In this document: piece by piece, positions 17,426-25,258 of the stretch
How positions within the stretch are numbered: the first letter of the stretch is position 1
Layout: the number at the start of each line of letters is the position of its first letter
Assembly: GCA_964544605.1 (NCBI GenBank)
Contig: CAZJBX010000002.1
Location: 1-64,000 of the forward strand
DNA length: 64,000 nt
DNA from: JAMIFN01 sp964544605
GTDB taxonomy: Bacteria; Pseudomonadota; Gammaproteobacteria; Burkholderiales; Burkholderiaceae_C
Direction: 5' to 3'
Notes under the pieces: model-generated
Database searches by the model: none
Told to the model about the DNA's origin: nothing
What the model saw: the letters and a program-made list of their open reading frames with translations, nothing else
Made by a program: the position numbers and the translations under genes

Positions 17426-18628
17426 ATGTCCCTCTTTGCCGCAGTAGAAATGGCCCCCCGCGATCCGATTTTGGGCCTCAACGACCAATACAACGCCGAC
17501 ACCAACCCCCATAAAGTCAACCTCGGCGTGGGCGTGTATTTTGATGAACAGGGCCGCCTGCCCTTGCTCGAATGCGTGCAAGCGGCAGAAAAAGAGCTGG
17601 CCAGCCAAGTGCGCCCCCGCGCTTATTTGCCCATTGACGGCTTGGCCGCTTACGACCAAGGCGTGAAAAACCTTGTTTTTGGTGAAGGCAGCGCCGTATT
17701 GAATGAAGGCCGTGTGGCCACTGTGCAGGCCATAGGTGGCACTGGCGGCTTGAAAATTGGCGCCGATTTTTTGCAGAAAATCAGCCCCAATGCCAAAGTT
17801 TTGATTTCTGACCCAAGCTGGGAGAACCACCGCGCCATTTTTACCAACGCGGGCTTTGCGGTGGAAACCTACCCCTATTACGACGCAGACAAACGCGGCA
17901 TCGACTTTGATGGCATGTTGGCCGCCCTGAAGGCCGCGCCCCAAGGCACCATCGTTGTGCTGCACGCCTGCTGCCACAACCCCACGGGTTACGACCTCAC
18001 GCCTGCACAGTGGGATGAAATCATCGCCACCGTGAAAGCCGGCGGCCTCACCCCCTTCCTTGATATGGCTTACCAGGGCTTTGGTTTTGGCATTGCCGAA
18101 GACGGTGCTGTGGTGGGCAAATTCGTTGCCGCTGGCCTCAATTTCTTTGTCTCCACCTCTTTCTCTAAAAGCTTCAGCCTCTACGGTGAGCGCGTGGGCG
18201 CATTGAGCGTGGTGTCCAGCAGCAAAGAGGAAAGCGATCGCGTGCTGTCGCAACTGAAAATCTGCATCCGCACCAACTACAGCAACCCCCACACCCACGG
18301 CGCAGCCGTGGTCGCCAAGGTGCTCAATACACCCGCCCTGCGCCAGCAGTGGGAGGACGAGCTGGCACAAATGCGCGATCGCATCAAAGCCATGCGCCAT
18401 GCTTTTGTCGATAAGCTCAAGGCCGCAGGCGTGGCGCAAGACATGGGCTTTATCACCACCCAAGTGGGCATGTTCAGCTACTCTGGCCTGAGCAAAGAAC
18501 AAATGCAGCGTCTGCGCAGCGAGTTCGGCGTGTATGGCACGGATACTGGCCGCATGTGCGTGGCGGCCCTCAATGGCGGCAATATTGACTATGTGTGCCA
18601 AGCCATTGCCGCTGTGCTCAAAGGCTAA
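17426..18628 (+). CDS. Aromatic/aspartate aminotransferase (class I, PLP)
   Basis: A 400-residue PLP enzyme of the AspC/TyrB group that exchanges amino groups between aspartate or aromatic amino acids and 2-oxoglutarate. Evidence: N-terminus MSLFAAVEMAPRDPILGLND, NLGVGVYFDEQG, the HACCHNPTGYDL motif, and the PLP Lys in STSFSKSFSLYGERVG near residue 250; the RTNYSNPHTHGA stretch and the C-terminal Arg segment are also present. AspC versus TyrB cannot be settled by eye. The ATG at 17426 matches the family N-terminus. The thioredoxin-like gene starts 6 bp after the stop, so they are probably co-transcribed. Confidence 0.95.
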   Translation: MSLFAAVEMAPRDPILGLNDQYNADTNPHKVNLGVGVYFDEQGRLPLLECVQAAEKELASQVRPRAYLPIDGLAAYDQGVKNLVFGEGSAVLNEGRVATVQAIGGTGGLKIGADFLQKISPNAKVLISDPSWENHRAIFTNAGFAVETYPYYDADKRGIDFDGMLAALKAAPQGTIVVLHACCHNPTGYDLTPAQWDEIIATVKAGGLTPFLDMAYQGFGFGIAEDGAVVGKFVAAGLNFFVSTSFSKSFSLYGERVGALSVVSSSKEESDRVLSQLKICIRTNYSNPHTHGAAVVAKVLNTPALRQQWEDELAQMRDRIKAMRHAFVDKLKAAGVAQDMGFITTQVGMFSYSGLSKEQMQRLRSEFGVYGTDTGRMCVAALNGGNIDYVCQAIAAVLKG

Positions 18629-18634
18629 AGTGCC

Positions 18635-19189
18635 TTGAGCCGCCGCTTCGCCCACACACTTCAATCGCCCAGTTGGTGGCTGCGCCAACTGGGTTTTGTT
18701 TTGCTCATGCTGCTGCTGGTGCAGCTTATTGCTTGGTGGCAAGGCAGTGGGTTGCGCCAAGGCACAGCGCCGCCATTTGCGGCAGATTTGGCCTTGCCTT
18801 TGCCGGGGCAAAACACCGTGGCGCTCGATAGCTGGCGTGCGCAACATGAAGGCCGCCCTGTGGTGCTTTACTTCTGGGCCGAATGGTGCCCCGTATGCAA
18901 AGTGCAGCAAGGGGCCATCAGCAGCCTCATGCAAGACGCGCCCGTGCTCACCATCGCCAGTCAATCGGGGCCGCCGCAGGCCGTGCAGCAAGAGCTGCTG
19001 CGCCGCAAGCTGCCTTGGCTCACTGCTGTGGATAGCCGCAGCAGCATCGCCGCCGCCTATGGCGTTAAAGGCTTCCCCACCACCCTCATCCTGCGCCCTG
19101 ATGGGCAAATCCACAGCGCCAGCGTCGGCTACACCAGCGACCTCTCCCTGCGAGTCAAGCTCTGGCTGGCGGCCCGCTCCAGCTCTTAA
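18635..19189 (+). CDS. Membrane-anchored TlpA/ScsD-like thioredoxin-domain protein
   Basis: A 184-residue protein with an N-terminal membrane anchor (17-36, LRQLGFVLLMLLLVQLIAWW) and a periplasmic thioredoxin fold carrying CPVC in the context YFWAEWCPVCKVQQG and the cis-Pro loop GVKGFPTTLIL. TlpA/ScsD-type proteins reduce disulfides of exported proteins or assist cytochrome c assembly or copper tolerance. The only sensible start is a TTG at 18635, six bases after the aminotransferase stop, suggesting translational coupling. No partner such as DsbD is near. The specific role is open. Confidence 0.85.
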   Translation: MSRRFAHTLQSPSWWLRQLGFVLLMLLLVQLIAWWQGSGLRQGTAPPFAADLALPLPGQNTVALDSWRAQHEGRPVVLYFWAEWCPVCKVQQGAISSLMQDAPVLTIASQSGPPQAVQQELLRRKLPWLTAVDSRSSIAAAYGVKGFPTTLILRPDGQIHSASVGYTSDLSLRVKLWLAARSSS

Positions 19190-19201
19190 ACCCCAGCCCC
19201 C

Positions 19202-19879
19202 ATGCATCAGCCTGAACCCAGCCACATCCTCATCGCCCAGCCGCCTGCACCGCAGCAGCTCTTTTTGCTCTACCACGGCGTGGGTGACTCGGCCCAAGGC
19301 TTGGCCCCGCTGGGTGAATTCATCGCCGCCCACTTCCCGCAGGCTTTTGTGGTCTGCATAGACAGCCCGCACCACTGCGATTTTGCGGCAGGCTACCAAT
19401 GGTATTCATTGCAAGAGGCGACGGAGGAAAACCGCCATGAGCGCGTCATGGCCGAGATGCCGCTTTTCATCGACAGCGTGCGCCACTGGCAGCAGCGCAC
19501 TGGCATAGGGCCAGAGGCCACTTGCATCATCGGCTTCTCGCAAGGCGCATTCATGGCCTTGCAATCGAGCCAGCAGCCGCAGTTTTTGGCGGGCCGCATC
19601 GTTGCCCTAGCGGGGCGCTTCACCCAGGTGCCTGAGCTGCCGCAGCAGCCCGTGGTGCTGCACCTTATTCACGGTGCGCAAGACAGCGTGGTGGCCCACC
19701 ACCACACCACCGCCGCAGGCGAGCGCCTGCAAGCCTTGGGCGCAGACTGCACCTTTGACTTGATTGAGGGCTTGGCCCACGGCATCGACAACGCCATGGC
19801 GCAATGCATCATCGAGCGCCTCACCCGCCATGTGCCCAAACGCCTGTGGGACGAGGCCATGCGGAGTGCGGGGGAATAG
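19202..19879 (+). CDS. Serine esterase, YpfH-like alpha/beta hydrolase
   Basis: A 225-residue alpha/beta hydrolase of the carboxylesterase/phospholipase type. The nucleophile elbow is GFSQG (CIIGFSQGAFMAL), the acid is in HGAQDSVV and the His in GLAHGID, and YHGVGDSAQGL provides the oxyanion region. E. coli YpfH hydrolyses short acyl esters; the natural substrate is not known. It starts 12 bp after the thioredoxin-like gene and is convergent with sodB. No clear ribosome-binding site. Confidence 0.88.
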   Translation: MHQPEPSHILIAQPPAPQQLFLLYHGVGDSAQGLAPLGEFIAAHFPQAFVVCIDSPHHCDFAAGYQWYSLQEATEENRHERVMAEMPLFIDSVRHWQQRTGIGPEATCIIGFSQGAFMALQSSQQPQFLAGRIVALAGRFTQVPELPQQPVVLHLIHGAQDSVVAHHHTTAAGERLQALGADCTFDLIEGLAHGIDNAMAQCIIERLTRHVPKRLWDEAMRSAGE

Positions 19880-19933
19880 CTCTTGCCGGGGTTGTGGGTC
19901 ACAAACCTGCAATGGCGAAGTAGAAGCCGTGGC

Positions 19934-19959
19934 ACAAAAAAAGCCCTCTTGCGAGGGCT
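19934..19959 (-). terminator. Intrinsic terminator after sodB
   Basis: On the minus strand arms AGCCCTC and GAGGGCT with a GCAA loop are followed by seven T residues, 27 bp past the sodB stop. Confidence 0.82.
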
Positions 19960-19985
19960 GGGTGCGTGGGCTCTAAGCGCAGGGC

Positions 19986-20567
19986 TTAGGCAAAGTTTTG
20001 CTCGGCAAAACCCCAGTTCACCAAATGCTCAAAGAAAACTTCGAGGAATTTGGGGCGGGCATTGCGGTAGTCGATGTAGTAGGCGTGTTCCCACACATCC
20101 ACCGTCAGCAGGGCTTTGTCGCCCGTGGTCATGGGGGTGCCGGCCGCGCCAGTGTTGACGATGTCGATAGAGCCGTCGGCTTTTTTCACCAGCCAAGTCC
20201 AGCCTGAGCCAAAGTTGCCTGCGGCTGAGGCGATGAAGGCGGCTTTAAAGGCATCGTAGCTGCCCCATTTGGCGTTGATGGCTTCGGCCAAAGCGCCTGT
20301 GGGTGCGCCACCGCCTTGGGGCTTCATGCAGCTCCAGAAGAAGGTGTGGTTCCAGATTTGAGCGGCGTTGTTGTAAATGCCACCAGAAGATTTTTTGATG
20401 ATGTCTTCCAGCGCCATGTTTTCAAACTCAGTGCCTTTTTGCAGGTTGTTGAGGTTGACGACATAAGCGTTGTGGTGTTTGCCGTGGTGGAAGTCCAGCG
20501 TTTCAGCGCTGTAATGGGGGGCCAATGCGTCTTTGGCATAGGGCAGTTCAGGCAGTGTGCGTTCCAT
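19986..20567 (-). CDS. sodB: Iron-type superoxide dismutase
   Basis: A 193-residue cytosolic dismutase of superoxide to oxygen and peroxide. All four metal ligands are visible: His27 (DFHHGKHH), His74 (IWNHTFFW), Asp157 and His161 (DVWEHAYY). The AAGNFGSGWTWL segment and the length fit the Fe-specific SodB group. AAAGGA precedes the ATG. The gene is single, between the esterase (convergent, with a sodB-facing terminator between) and psd on the same strand. Confidence 0.97.
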   Translation of the reverse strand: MERTLPELPYAKDALAPHYSAETLDFHHGKHHNAYVVNLNNLQKGTEFENMALEDIIKKSSGGIYNNAAQIWNHTFFWSCMKPQGGGAPTGALAEAINAKWGSYDAFKAAFIASAAGNFGSGWTWLVKKADGSIDIVNTGAAGTPMTTGDKALLTVDVWEHAYYIDYRNARPKFLEVFFEHLVNWGFAEQNFA

Positions 20568-20636
20568 GATTCATCCTTTGTTGTGGTTAGAAAAACTTGA
20601 TTTAAGGCAGGGATTTTAACAGCTCGCCCTATAAGC

Positions 20637-21512
20637 CTATGCCGCGTGGGTCTGCTCGGCCATGGCTTGGCCCATTTGTATCGGCAGGCCCTCTTGCCAG
20701 CCGGGGGCAAACACCAAGCCCGCCGCCTTGGGCCAGCACATGACCACAGTGGAGCCGAGCAAAAAGCGCCCCATTTCCTCGCCTTGGGCCAAGCTCACCT
20801 CGCCAGCGGCGTAGTCCCAGGCTTGAATTTGGCCCAGCCGTTCTTCATTCACACGGCCATGCCAAACCGTGGCCATTTTGCCGACCACGGTGGCAGCCAC
20901 CAACACCAAGGCCAGCGGGCCATCGGCGGTGTTGAAAAAGCAGACCAAGCGCTCATTGCGGGCAAACAGGCCTGGCACATTTTGCGCCGTCAGCGGGTTC
21001 ACGGAATAGAGCTCGCCGGGCACATAAACCATGCGCTGCAACTCGCCCGCGCAGGGCATGTGGATGCGGTGGTAATCCTTGGGGCTGAGGTAGAGCGTGG
21101 CGAATTGCCCATCTTCAAACTGCGCTGCGCGCTGGGCATCGCCGCCCAGCAGGGCCAGCAGGCTGTAATCATGGCCCTTGGCCTGATAGACACGGTCTTG
21201 GGCAATCGGCCCAATTTGGCTGACTGCGCCATCGACAGGGCTGATCCAGCGGCTGGCCGCCAAAGGCCGCGCGCCTGCCTTCAAAGGCCGTGCAAAAAAG
21301 GCATTGAAGCTGGGGTAGCTGGCGGGGTCGGGGTTGTCGGCCTCTTGCAGATTCACGCCATAGCGTTGGGCAAACAAGCGGATGGCCGCCGTCGTCAGCC
21401 CGCCCGCTTCCTTATCGGCCAAATGGCCCATCAGCTCGGTCAGGGCCTGCTTGGGCAACAAGCGGCGCTGCGCCAGCAGAAAAAACTTCTCACTCCAACT
21501 CAATTCACTCAT
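20637..21512 (-). CDS. psd: Phosphatidylserine decarboxylase proenzyme
   Basis: A 291-residue membrane-associated pyruvoyl enzyme that makes phosphatidylethanolamine. The self-processing site is LGST (cleavage before Ser254, GRFLLGSTVVMCWP), giving a short alpha chain with the pyruvoyl group. The triad partners Asp (ISPVDGAVS) and His (DYHRIHMPC) are present. The ATG at 21512 is preferred over a TTG ten codons earlier. It is divergent from the UbiA-type gene with only 30 bp between the starts. Confidence 0.95.
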   Translation of the reverse strand: MSELSWSEKFFLLAQRRLLPKQALTELMGHLADKEAGGLTTAAIRLFAQRYGVNLQEADNPDPASYPSFNAFFARPLKAGARPLAASRWISPVDGAVSQIGPIAQDRVYQAKGHDYSLLALLGGDAQRAAQFEDGQFATLYLSPKDYHRIHMPCAGELQRMVYVPGELYSVNPLTAQNVPGLFARNERLVCFFNTADGPLALVLVAATVVGKMATVWHGRVNEERLGQIQAWDYAAGEVSLAQGEEMGRFLLGSTVVMCWPKAAGLVFAPGWQEGLPIQMGQAMAEQTHAA

Positions 21513-21542
21513 GTTTGTGGCTTTGCTAGGGGGTAAAAACAA

Positions 21543-22547
21543 ATGTGCCAGCGCCTGCGCGGCTGGTATCGGCGGCTATTATCGGCAATCTCTCATCACT
21601 TGCCGCACTTTTGGGTGGCCTTGGTTTATACGCCGCTTCTTTTCATGCTCACTCTGTCTCTGTTTTGGCGCATGTTGCGCCCTGAATTCCTCACCGCCAC
21701 CTTTTGTGCCTGCCTCATTGGTTGGGCCAGTGTCCACGCCAGCGGTATGCCCTGGCATTGGGGCTTCATTGCGGCCACCGCCGTGCTGGCCTTGGCCCTT
21801 CATGCGGCGGCCAATGTGCTCAACGATGCCGAAGACGCCATCAGCGGCGCAGATGCCGCCAATACCCAAGCCATTGCCCCCTTCACCGGCGGCGCGGGCT
21901 TTATTCAGCGCGGCCAAATCAGCTTGGCCACCACCCAGCGCGTGGCTTGGGGCTTGCTGGGCTTTGTCGTGCTCGGCGGCCTGCTGTTGGCCTATGTGCT
22001 TGGGCCGCAGCTTTTGCTCTACGGCTTGCTGGGTTGCTTTTTGGCTTGGGCTTATTCAGCGCCACCGCTGCGGCTGATGAACCGTGGTTTGGGCGAGTTG
22101 GCCGTGGCCGCCGCTTGGGCCGCTATGGCCGCAGGCAGCGACTTTGTGCTGCGTGGCAGCCCCGCATGGCAGCCCCTGCTGCTGGGGGCCAGTTTTGCCT
22201 TGCTCATGGCCAATGTGCTGCTCATCAACGGCCTGCCCGATGCTGCCAGCGATGCCGCCGTGGGCAAACACACCTTGGCCGTGCGTCTTGGCCCCCGCGT
22301 CGCGCCTTGGGCCTATTTGGGTATGGCAGCCGCCGCCCATGTTTGGGCTGGGCTTGCGCTCTGGTGCGTGGGCGCTGGGGCTTGGGCGCTGCTGCCTTTG
22401 CTCACATTGCCGCTGTGTGTGGCCGCCACCCGTATCTTGTTCCAAGCGCAGGGGCAAATCCCGCCCATCAAACCCGCCATCGTCCTCACCATCAGTGCCG
22501 CCATGCTGCATGCCATATTGGTGGCGCTGGGCTTGGTTTTGGTTTAG
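21543..22547 (+). CDS. UbiA-superfamily prenyltransferase
   Basis: A 334-residue integral membrane protein with about eight or nine hydrophobic helices. Both Asp-rich prenyl-diphosphate sites are recognisable: NVLNDAEDAISGAD near 100 and NGLPDAASDAAVGKHTLAVRLG near 235. The second with GK-TL is closest to the MenA/UbiA group. The acceptor substrate cannot be told; no menaquinone or ubiquinone gene is adjacent (ispB, which makes the prenyl chain, lies 28 kb away). The first 40 residues are less conserved-looking and a later start is possible. Confidence 0.85.
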   Translation: MCQRLRGWYRRLLSAISHHLPHFWVALVYTPLLFMLTLSLFWRMLRPEFLTATFCACLIGWASVHASGMPWHWGFIAATAVLALALHAAANVLNDAEDAISGADAANTQAIAPFTGGAGFIQRGQISLATTQRVAWGLLGFVVLGGLLLAYVLGPQLLLYGLLGCFLAWAYSAPPLRLMNRGLGELAVAAAWAAMAAGSDFVLRGSPAWQPLLLGASFALLMANVLLINGLPDAASDAAVGKHTLAVRLGPRVAPWAYLGMAAAAHVWAGLALWCVGAGAWALLPLLTLPLCVAATRILFQAQGQIPPIKPAIVLTISAAMLHAILVALGLVLV

Positions 22548-22619
22548 GGGGTGGTTCACCTTGGCGGGGCGACAGGCGCAGCCTGATGGGGGCTAAGGCC
22601 ATCAAGCCCTAGGCGGCGC

Positions 22620-23288
22620 TTACAAAGTCAAATCCAGCCCCTGCTGCCAAAAGGCAATCTCCAGCCGCACAGCATCACGGAAGATGGTGGTCAGCTCCGC
22701 AAAGCGGCGCGGTGTCACTTCTGCCAAGCGCTCGTCCAGCCAAGCCTCCTCCGCACGGCGGGCGGCTTGAAAACCCTCGCTCTCATACATGCGAATCCAA
22801 GCGTCATAAGGGTTGGCCGCGCCGCGCAGGGTCTCGCTGCGGGCATTGATCCAATCGGCAATCACCGCATAGCCCACCAAGCAGGGGGCCAGCGCCACAT
22901 GCATATCCAGCAAATCGCCACGGTTGCCCGTATCCAGCACATAGCGGGTATAGGCCAGGGTGGCGGTGGCCTCAGGTAGGGCGGCCAGATCGTCCTCGCT
23001 GATGCCCCATTCGCGGCAGTAAGCCACATGCAGGCCCAGCTCCAGGTCGATGATGGCCTTTAGGCCGTCCAAACTGTGGCGCAGCTCGGCGATATTGCGG
23101 CTTTTGTAAGTCGCCAGCGCATAGGCGCGGCCAAAATGAATCAGAAAAAGATAATCCTGCTTCAAATAATGGCGAAAGCTCTCTTGCGCCAAGCTGCCCT
23201 CACTCAGTTGGCGCACAAAATCGTGCTCAATATAAGCGCGCCACTCATCGGCGCAGGCGGCGGTCAAATCAGCAAAACGGTAGCTCAT
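22620..23288 (-). CDS. tenA: TenA-type aminopyrimidine aminohydrolase (thiaminase II)
   Basis: A 222-residue helical enzyme that cleaves aminopyrimidines from degraded thiamin for salvage. Key residues align with B. subtilis TenA: Asp45 (YLKQDYLFL), Cys136 (ALAPCLVGYAVIADW) and Glu210 (VRLEIAFW). The ATG at 23288 follows GGAGAAGA at good distance, better than a TTG four codons upstream. No thiamin riboswitch and no other thi gene is seen nearby. The next gene upstream on the strand stops 32 bp away. Confidence 0.93.
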   Translation of the reverse strand: MSYRFADLTAACADEWRAYIEHDFVRQLSEGSLAQESFRHYLKQDYLFLIHFGRAYALATYKSRNIAELRHSLDGLKAIIDLELGLHVAYCREWGISEDDLAALPEATATLAYTRYVLDTGNRGDLLDMHVALAPCLVGYAVIADWINARSETLRGAANPYDAWIRMYESEGFQAARRAEEAWLDERLAEVTPRRFAELTTIFRDAVRLEIAFWQQGLDLTL

Positions 23289-23320
23289 GGTCTTCTCCAA
23301 TCATCAAAATAAAGTGAAAT

Positions 23321-23806
23321 TCAGGCTCGCCCCTGTGTTTTAAATCTGTAGGCCACCATGACCGCGCCCAGCACAGAAGCCAGCACGCAGAGCAAGTGAA
23401 GATGCTCAATGCCAATAAGCCCAAGCAATGCGTTGCCGCTGGCGATGGGCAGCCAAGGCGACATATCCGCGTGCATGATGGCATCAAAAAAAATGTGCGA
23501 AAAAGTGCCTATATATGCACCAATGAATGCTGCGGGCCAAGTCAAGGGATAGTGGGGTATGTTGAGCCAGCGAAGAATGGCCGCGCTGATGGGCTTGCCG
23601 ATGAGGCCAGCCAGCGTGCCAATCACCAGTGCGCCAAGCAGGGTATGGCTGGGGCCGTGCAGAATGGGCTTGTGGGTAAGAATGCCAATAAGTGGCTCAA
23701 TATCCATCAGAACTTGCGAGCCACCAAAGACCATAAAGCTAAAGCGGCTGCCGCCGATGGCTTTGAATACGGCCCCAGGGCCAAGGTGGAGTGGGGTGAA
23801 GGGCAT
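23321..23806 (-). CDS. Small integral membrane protein, DUF457/YdjM-like metal-dependent hydrolase type
   Basis: A 161-residue protein with about four hydrophobic helices and conserved-looking His/Asp positions (MPFTPLHLGPG; QVLMDIEP; HGPSHTLLGAL; GTFSHIFFDAIMHAD) that recall the YdjM/DUF457 family of membrane-bound putative metal hydrolases. Function is not established for that family in general. The ATG at 23806 starts 11 bp after the stop of the CBS gene upstream, so the two are likely co-translated. The family call is tentative. Confidence 0.6.
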   Translation of the reverse strand: MPFTPLHLGPGAVFKAIGGSRFSFMVFGGSQVLMDIEPLIGILTHKPILHGPSHTLLGALVIGTLAGLIGKPISAAILRWLNIPHYPLTWPAAFIGAYIGTFSHIFFDAIMHADMSPWLPIASGNALLGLIGIEHLHLLCVLASVLGAVMVAYRFKTQGRA

Positions 23807-23817
23807 CTCGGCTTGTG

Positions 23818-24552
23818 TCAATAGTTAGTAGCAGACATGCGCTTGAGGCCCAATTCGGCGAGTATGACGGGAAGATCGAAAAGTGTGATGATGCCAAGCA
23901 TTTGCTGGTTTGGCTTGCCATCGTTGGTAATCAGTATTGCATCAAGGTCTTTACCTCGGCTAGCGAATTTTTCAAACTCGAATAGCGCATCCAGCAATGT
24001 TGCCTGTCGCGAAAGAAAGCAATAGTGATCATTGTCTTCGGTGTGAGGCAATACTTGGGATATTTTGGTCTCCAAAAGACTCACAACATCGTTGTCGAAT
24101 TCCAGTGCAAGCCACCTCGCAACTGTCTCTGTAGTGAGGACAGCAGTTACTACGCCGTCGTTAAGAATTGGAAGTTGAGAAAATGAGCCTTGACGCATGT
24201 CACGCACGGCTTCGCCAATTGACTCATCCATTGTTCTGGCTCTCACTGATATCTGGAACTTTGGGATAAGTGACGGTGGTTCCATGAGCGACTTGCAGAT
24301 ACGCGCTAACTCAGCAACTGCGCGGTCGTTGGGCTCGGCAATTACATGCCCGCCTCCCCTTTCGTGGACGATTGCGTTACGCAGGTCCGCATACTCTCTG
24401 AGGTCATCCTGGAACTTTTTGACCGCCCGGTTCTGTGTAGCAACCTGGCTGACGACCCGCGTGAAAGGGACGCTGCGATCAGCACCAGCAGCGGTACGCA
24501 GCCATTTCTCAATGGTGGTGAAATAATCAAGAAAGTGGTCAGAGTTTCGCAT
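23818..24552 (-). CDS. Tandem CBS-domain protein with an N-terminal HEPN-like region
   Basis: A 244-residue soluble protein. Residues 98-150 (MDESIGEAVRDMRQGSFSQLPIL...VLTTETVARWL) and about 170-232 (DALFEFEKFASRGKDLDAILIT...MLGIITLFDLPVIL) are two CBS repeats, a pair that usually binds adenine nucleotides. The N-terminal 95 residues are helical and hold ADLRNAIVHERG: Arg58-Asn-x3-His63, the Rx4H pattern of HEPN ribonuclease or nucleotidyltransferase-partner domains. A nucleotide-gated RNase is therefore possible but is inference; the N-terminus might only be a helical dimerisation domain. Base composition is lower in GC than the neighbours. Transcribed with the small membrane protein downstream. 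Confidence 0.7.
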   Translation of the reverse strand: MRNSDHFLDYFTTIEKWLRTAAGADRSVPFTRVVSQVATQNRAVKKFQDDLREYADLRNAIVHERGGGHVIAEPNDRAVAELARICKSLMEPPSLIPKFQISVRARTMDESIGEAVRDMRQGSFSQLPILNDGVVTAVLTTETVARWLALEFDNDVVSLLETKISQVLPHTEDNDHYCFLSRQATLLDALFEFEKFASRGKDLDAILITNDGKPNQQMLGIITLFDLPVILAELGLKRMSATNY

Positions 24553-24633
24553 AGAGGTTTTTAAAGGTATCTGCTAGTTGAGTTAATAAGACGCAACGCG
24601 AAGCGGTTTTAGCATGAGTGGACTGTTAGGTTG

Positions 24634-24960
24634 TTACCGTGGAACTTGGCAATACTGTGCGGAGGCTTGAATGCACCCCCCGGTACAAACAATTTGTCCC
24701 TGTAGGTTGGTAGCGATGTATCCACCAGTTTGGGCTGAGCAGTAGGTCTGACCTAATAAACTAGATGTGCATTGCCCTGGCCCACATACGATTTGCCCAT
24801 AATGATTAACAATAATTCCGCCAAATGGCGGAGAGCAAACAATTCCACCATGTGCAGTTTTCAAGCAGCCGCTCCGGCTAGATTGTTGTGCGATAGCTGA
24901 AGGTGCGCAGATGGCAGCAAGAAGGAGGATAAAAGAAATGGAAATACGATAAATCCTCAT
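24634..24960 (-). CDS. Small Cys-rich secreted protein with a duplicated motif
   Basis: A 108-residue protein with a clear Sec signal (MRIYRISISFILLLAAICAPSAIA, about 24 residues). The mature part holds eight cysteines and two copies of a C-x5-GG-x7-GQIVC-x3-C unit (from VCSPPFGG and from YCSAQTGG), suggesting an internal duplication and disulfide cross-links in the periplasm or outside. No known family recognised. GGAGA precedes the ATG at 24960. It sits upstream of the CBS gene on the same strand with an 81-bp gap. Confidence 0.65.
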   Translation of the reverse strand: MRIYRISISFILLLAAICAPSAIAQQSSRSGCLKTAHGGIVCSPPFGGIIVNHYGQIVCGPGQCTSSLLGQTYCSAQTGGYIATNLQGQIVCTGGCIQASAQYCQVPR

Positions 24961-25135
24961 GTCCGAGAGTCTCCATAGAAGAGCCTAACTAGAATTAGAC
25001 GACAAAGACGTGAGGGCTTGCCGTCGGATAAACAAGCTGCATGTTACACGAAGCCGAGGAGAGCGCCCCGATGTTTTTCGTTTAGGGCGGTCTAAAAATT
25101 GACGGGTGGCGCATTGCCGCAAGCTACAAAGGCGC

Positions 25136-25207
25136 GTCACTGCGGGCTTGACCCGCAGTCTCAAGTGAGATGAAAAGCCGAGATTGCGGCTCGGGGGCCG
25201 CAATGAC
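25136..25207. repeat. Composite hairpin repeat (BIME-like), copy 1
   Basis: Two back-to-back hairpins: TGCGGG-CTTGA-CCCGCA and ATTGCGGC-GGGG-GCCGCAAT, bounded by GTCAC...ATGAC. The same arrangement occurs at 41496-41566 and, in the opposite orientation, in the blocks at 32313-32394 and 35.95-36.03 kb. The rest of the 298-bp gap from 24961 to purA holds no gene that I can support. Confidence 0.75.
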
Positions 25208-25258
25208 AAGTAAGGGGCACAGCAATGGCGTATGAGCGGCAGTGCTGGCCTAGAGCCA

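Noticed and set aside
17408..19399. Long (663-residue) open frame on the minus strand
   Set aside because: It lies antisense to the aminotransferase and thioredoxin-like genes, is His/Gly/Gln-rich and has no start site; a by-product of GC-rich coding on the other strand.
22548..22619. Terminator between the UbiA-type gene and tenA
   Set aside because: Only weak, short inverted repeats without a T-run.
25000..25258. Search for a tRNA or small RNA in the gap before purA
   Set aside because: Only the composite hairpin repeat is seen; no cloverleaf and no terminator after a promoter.
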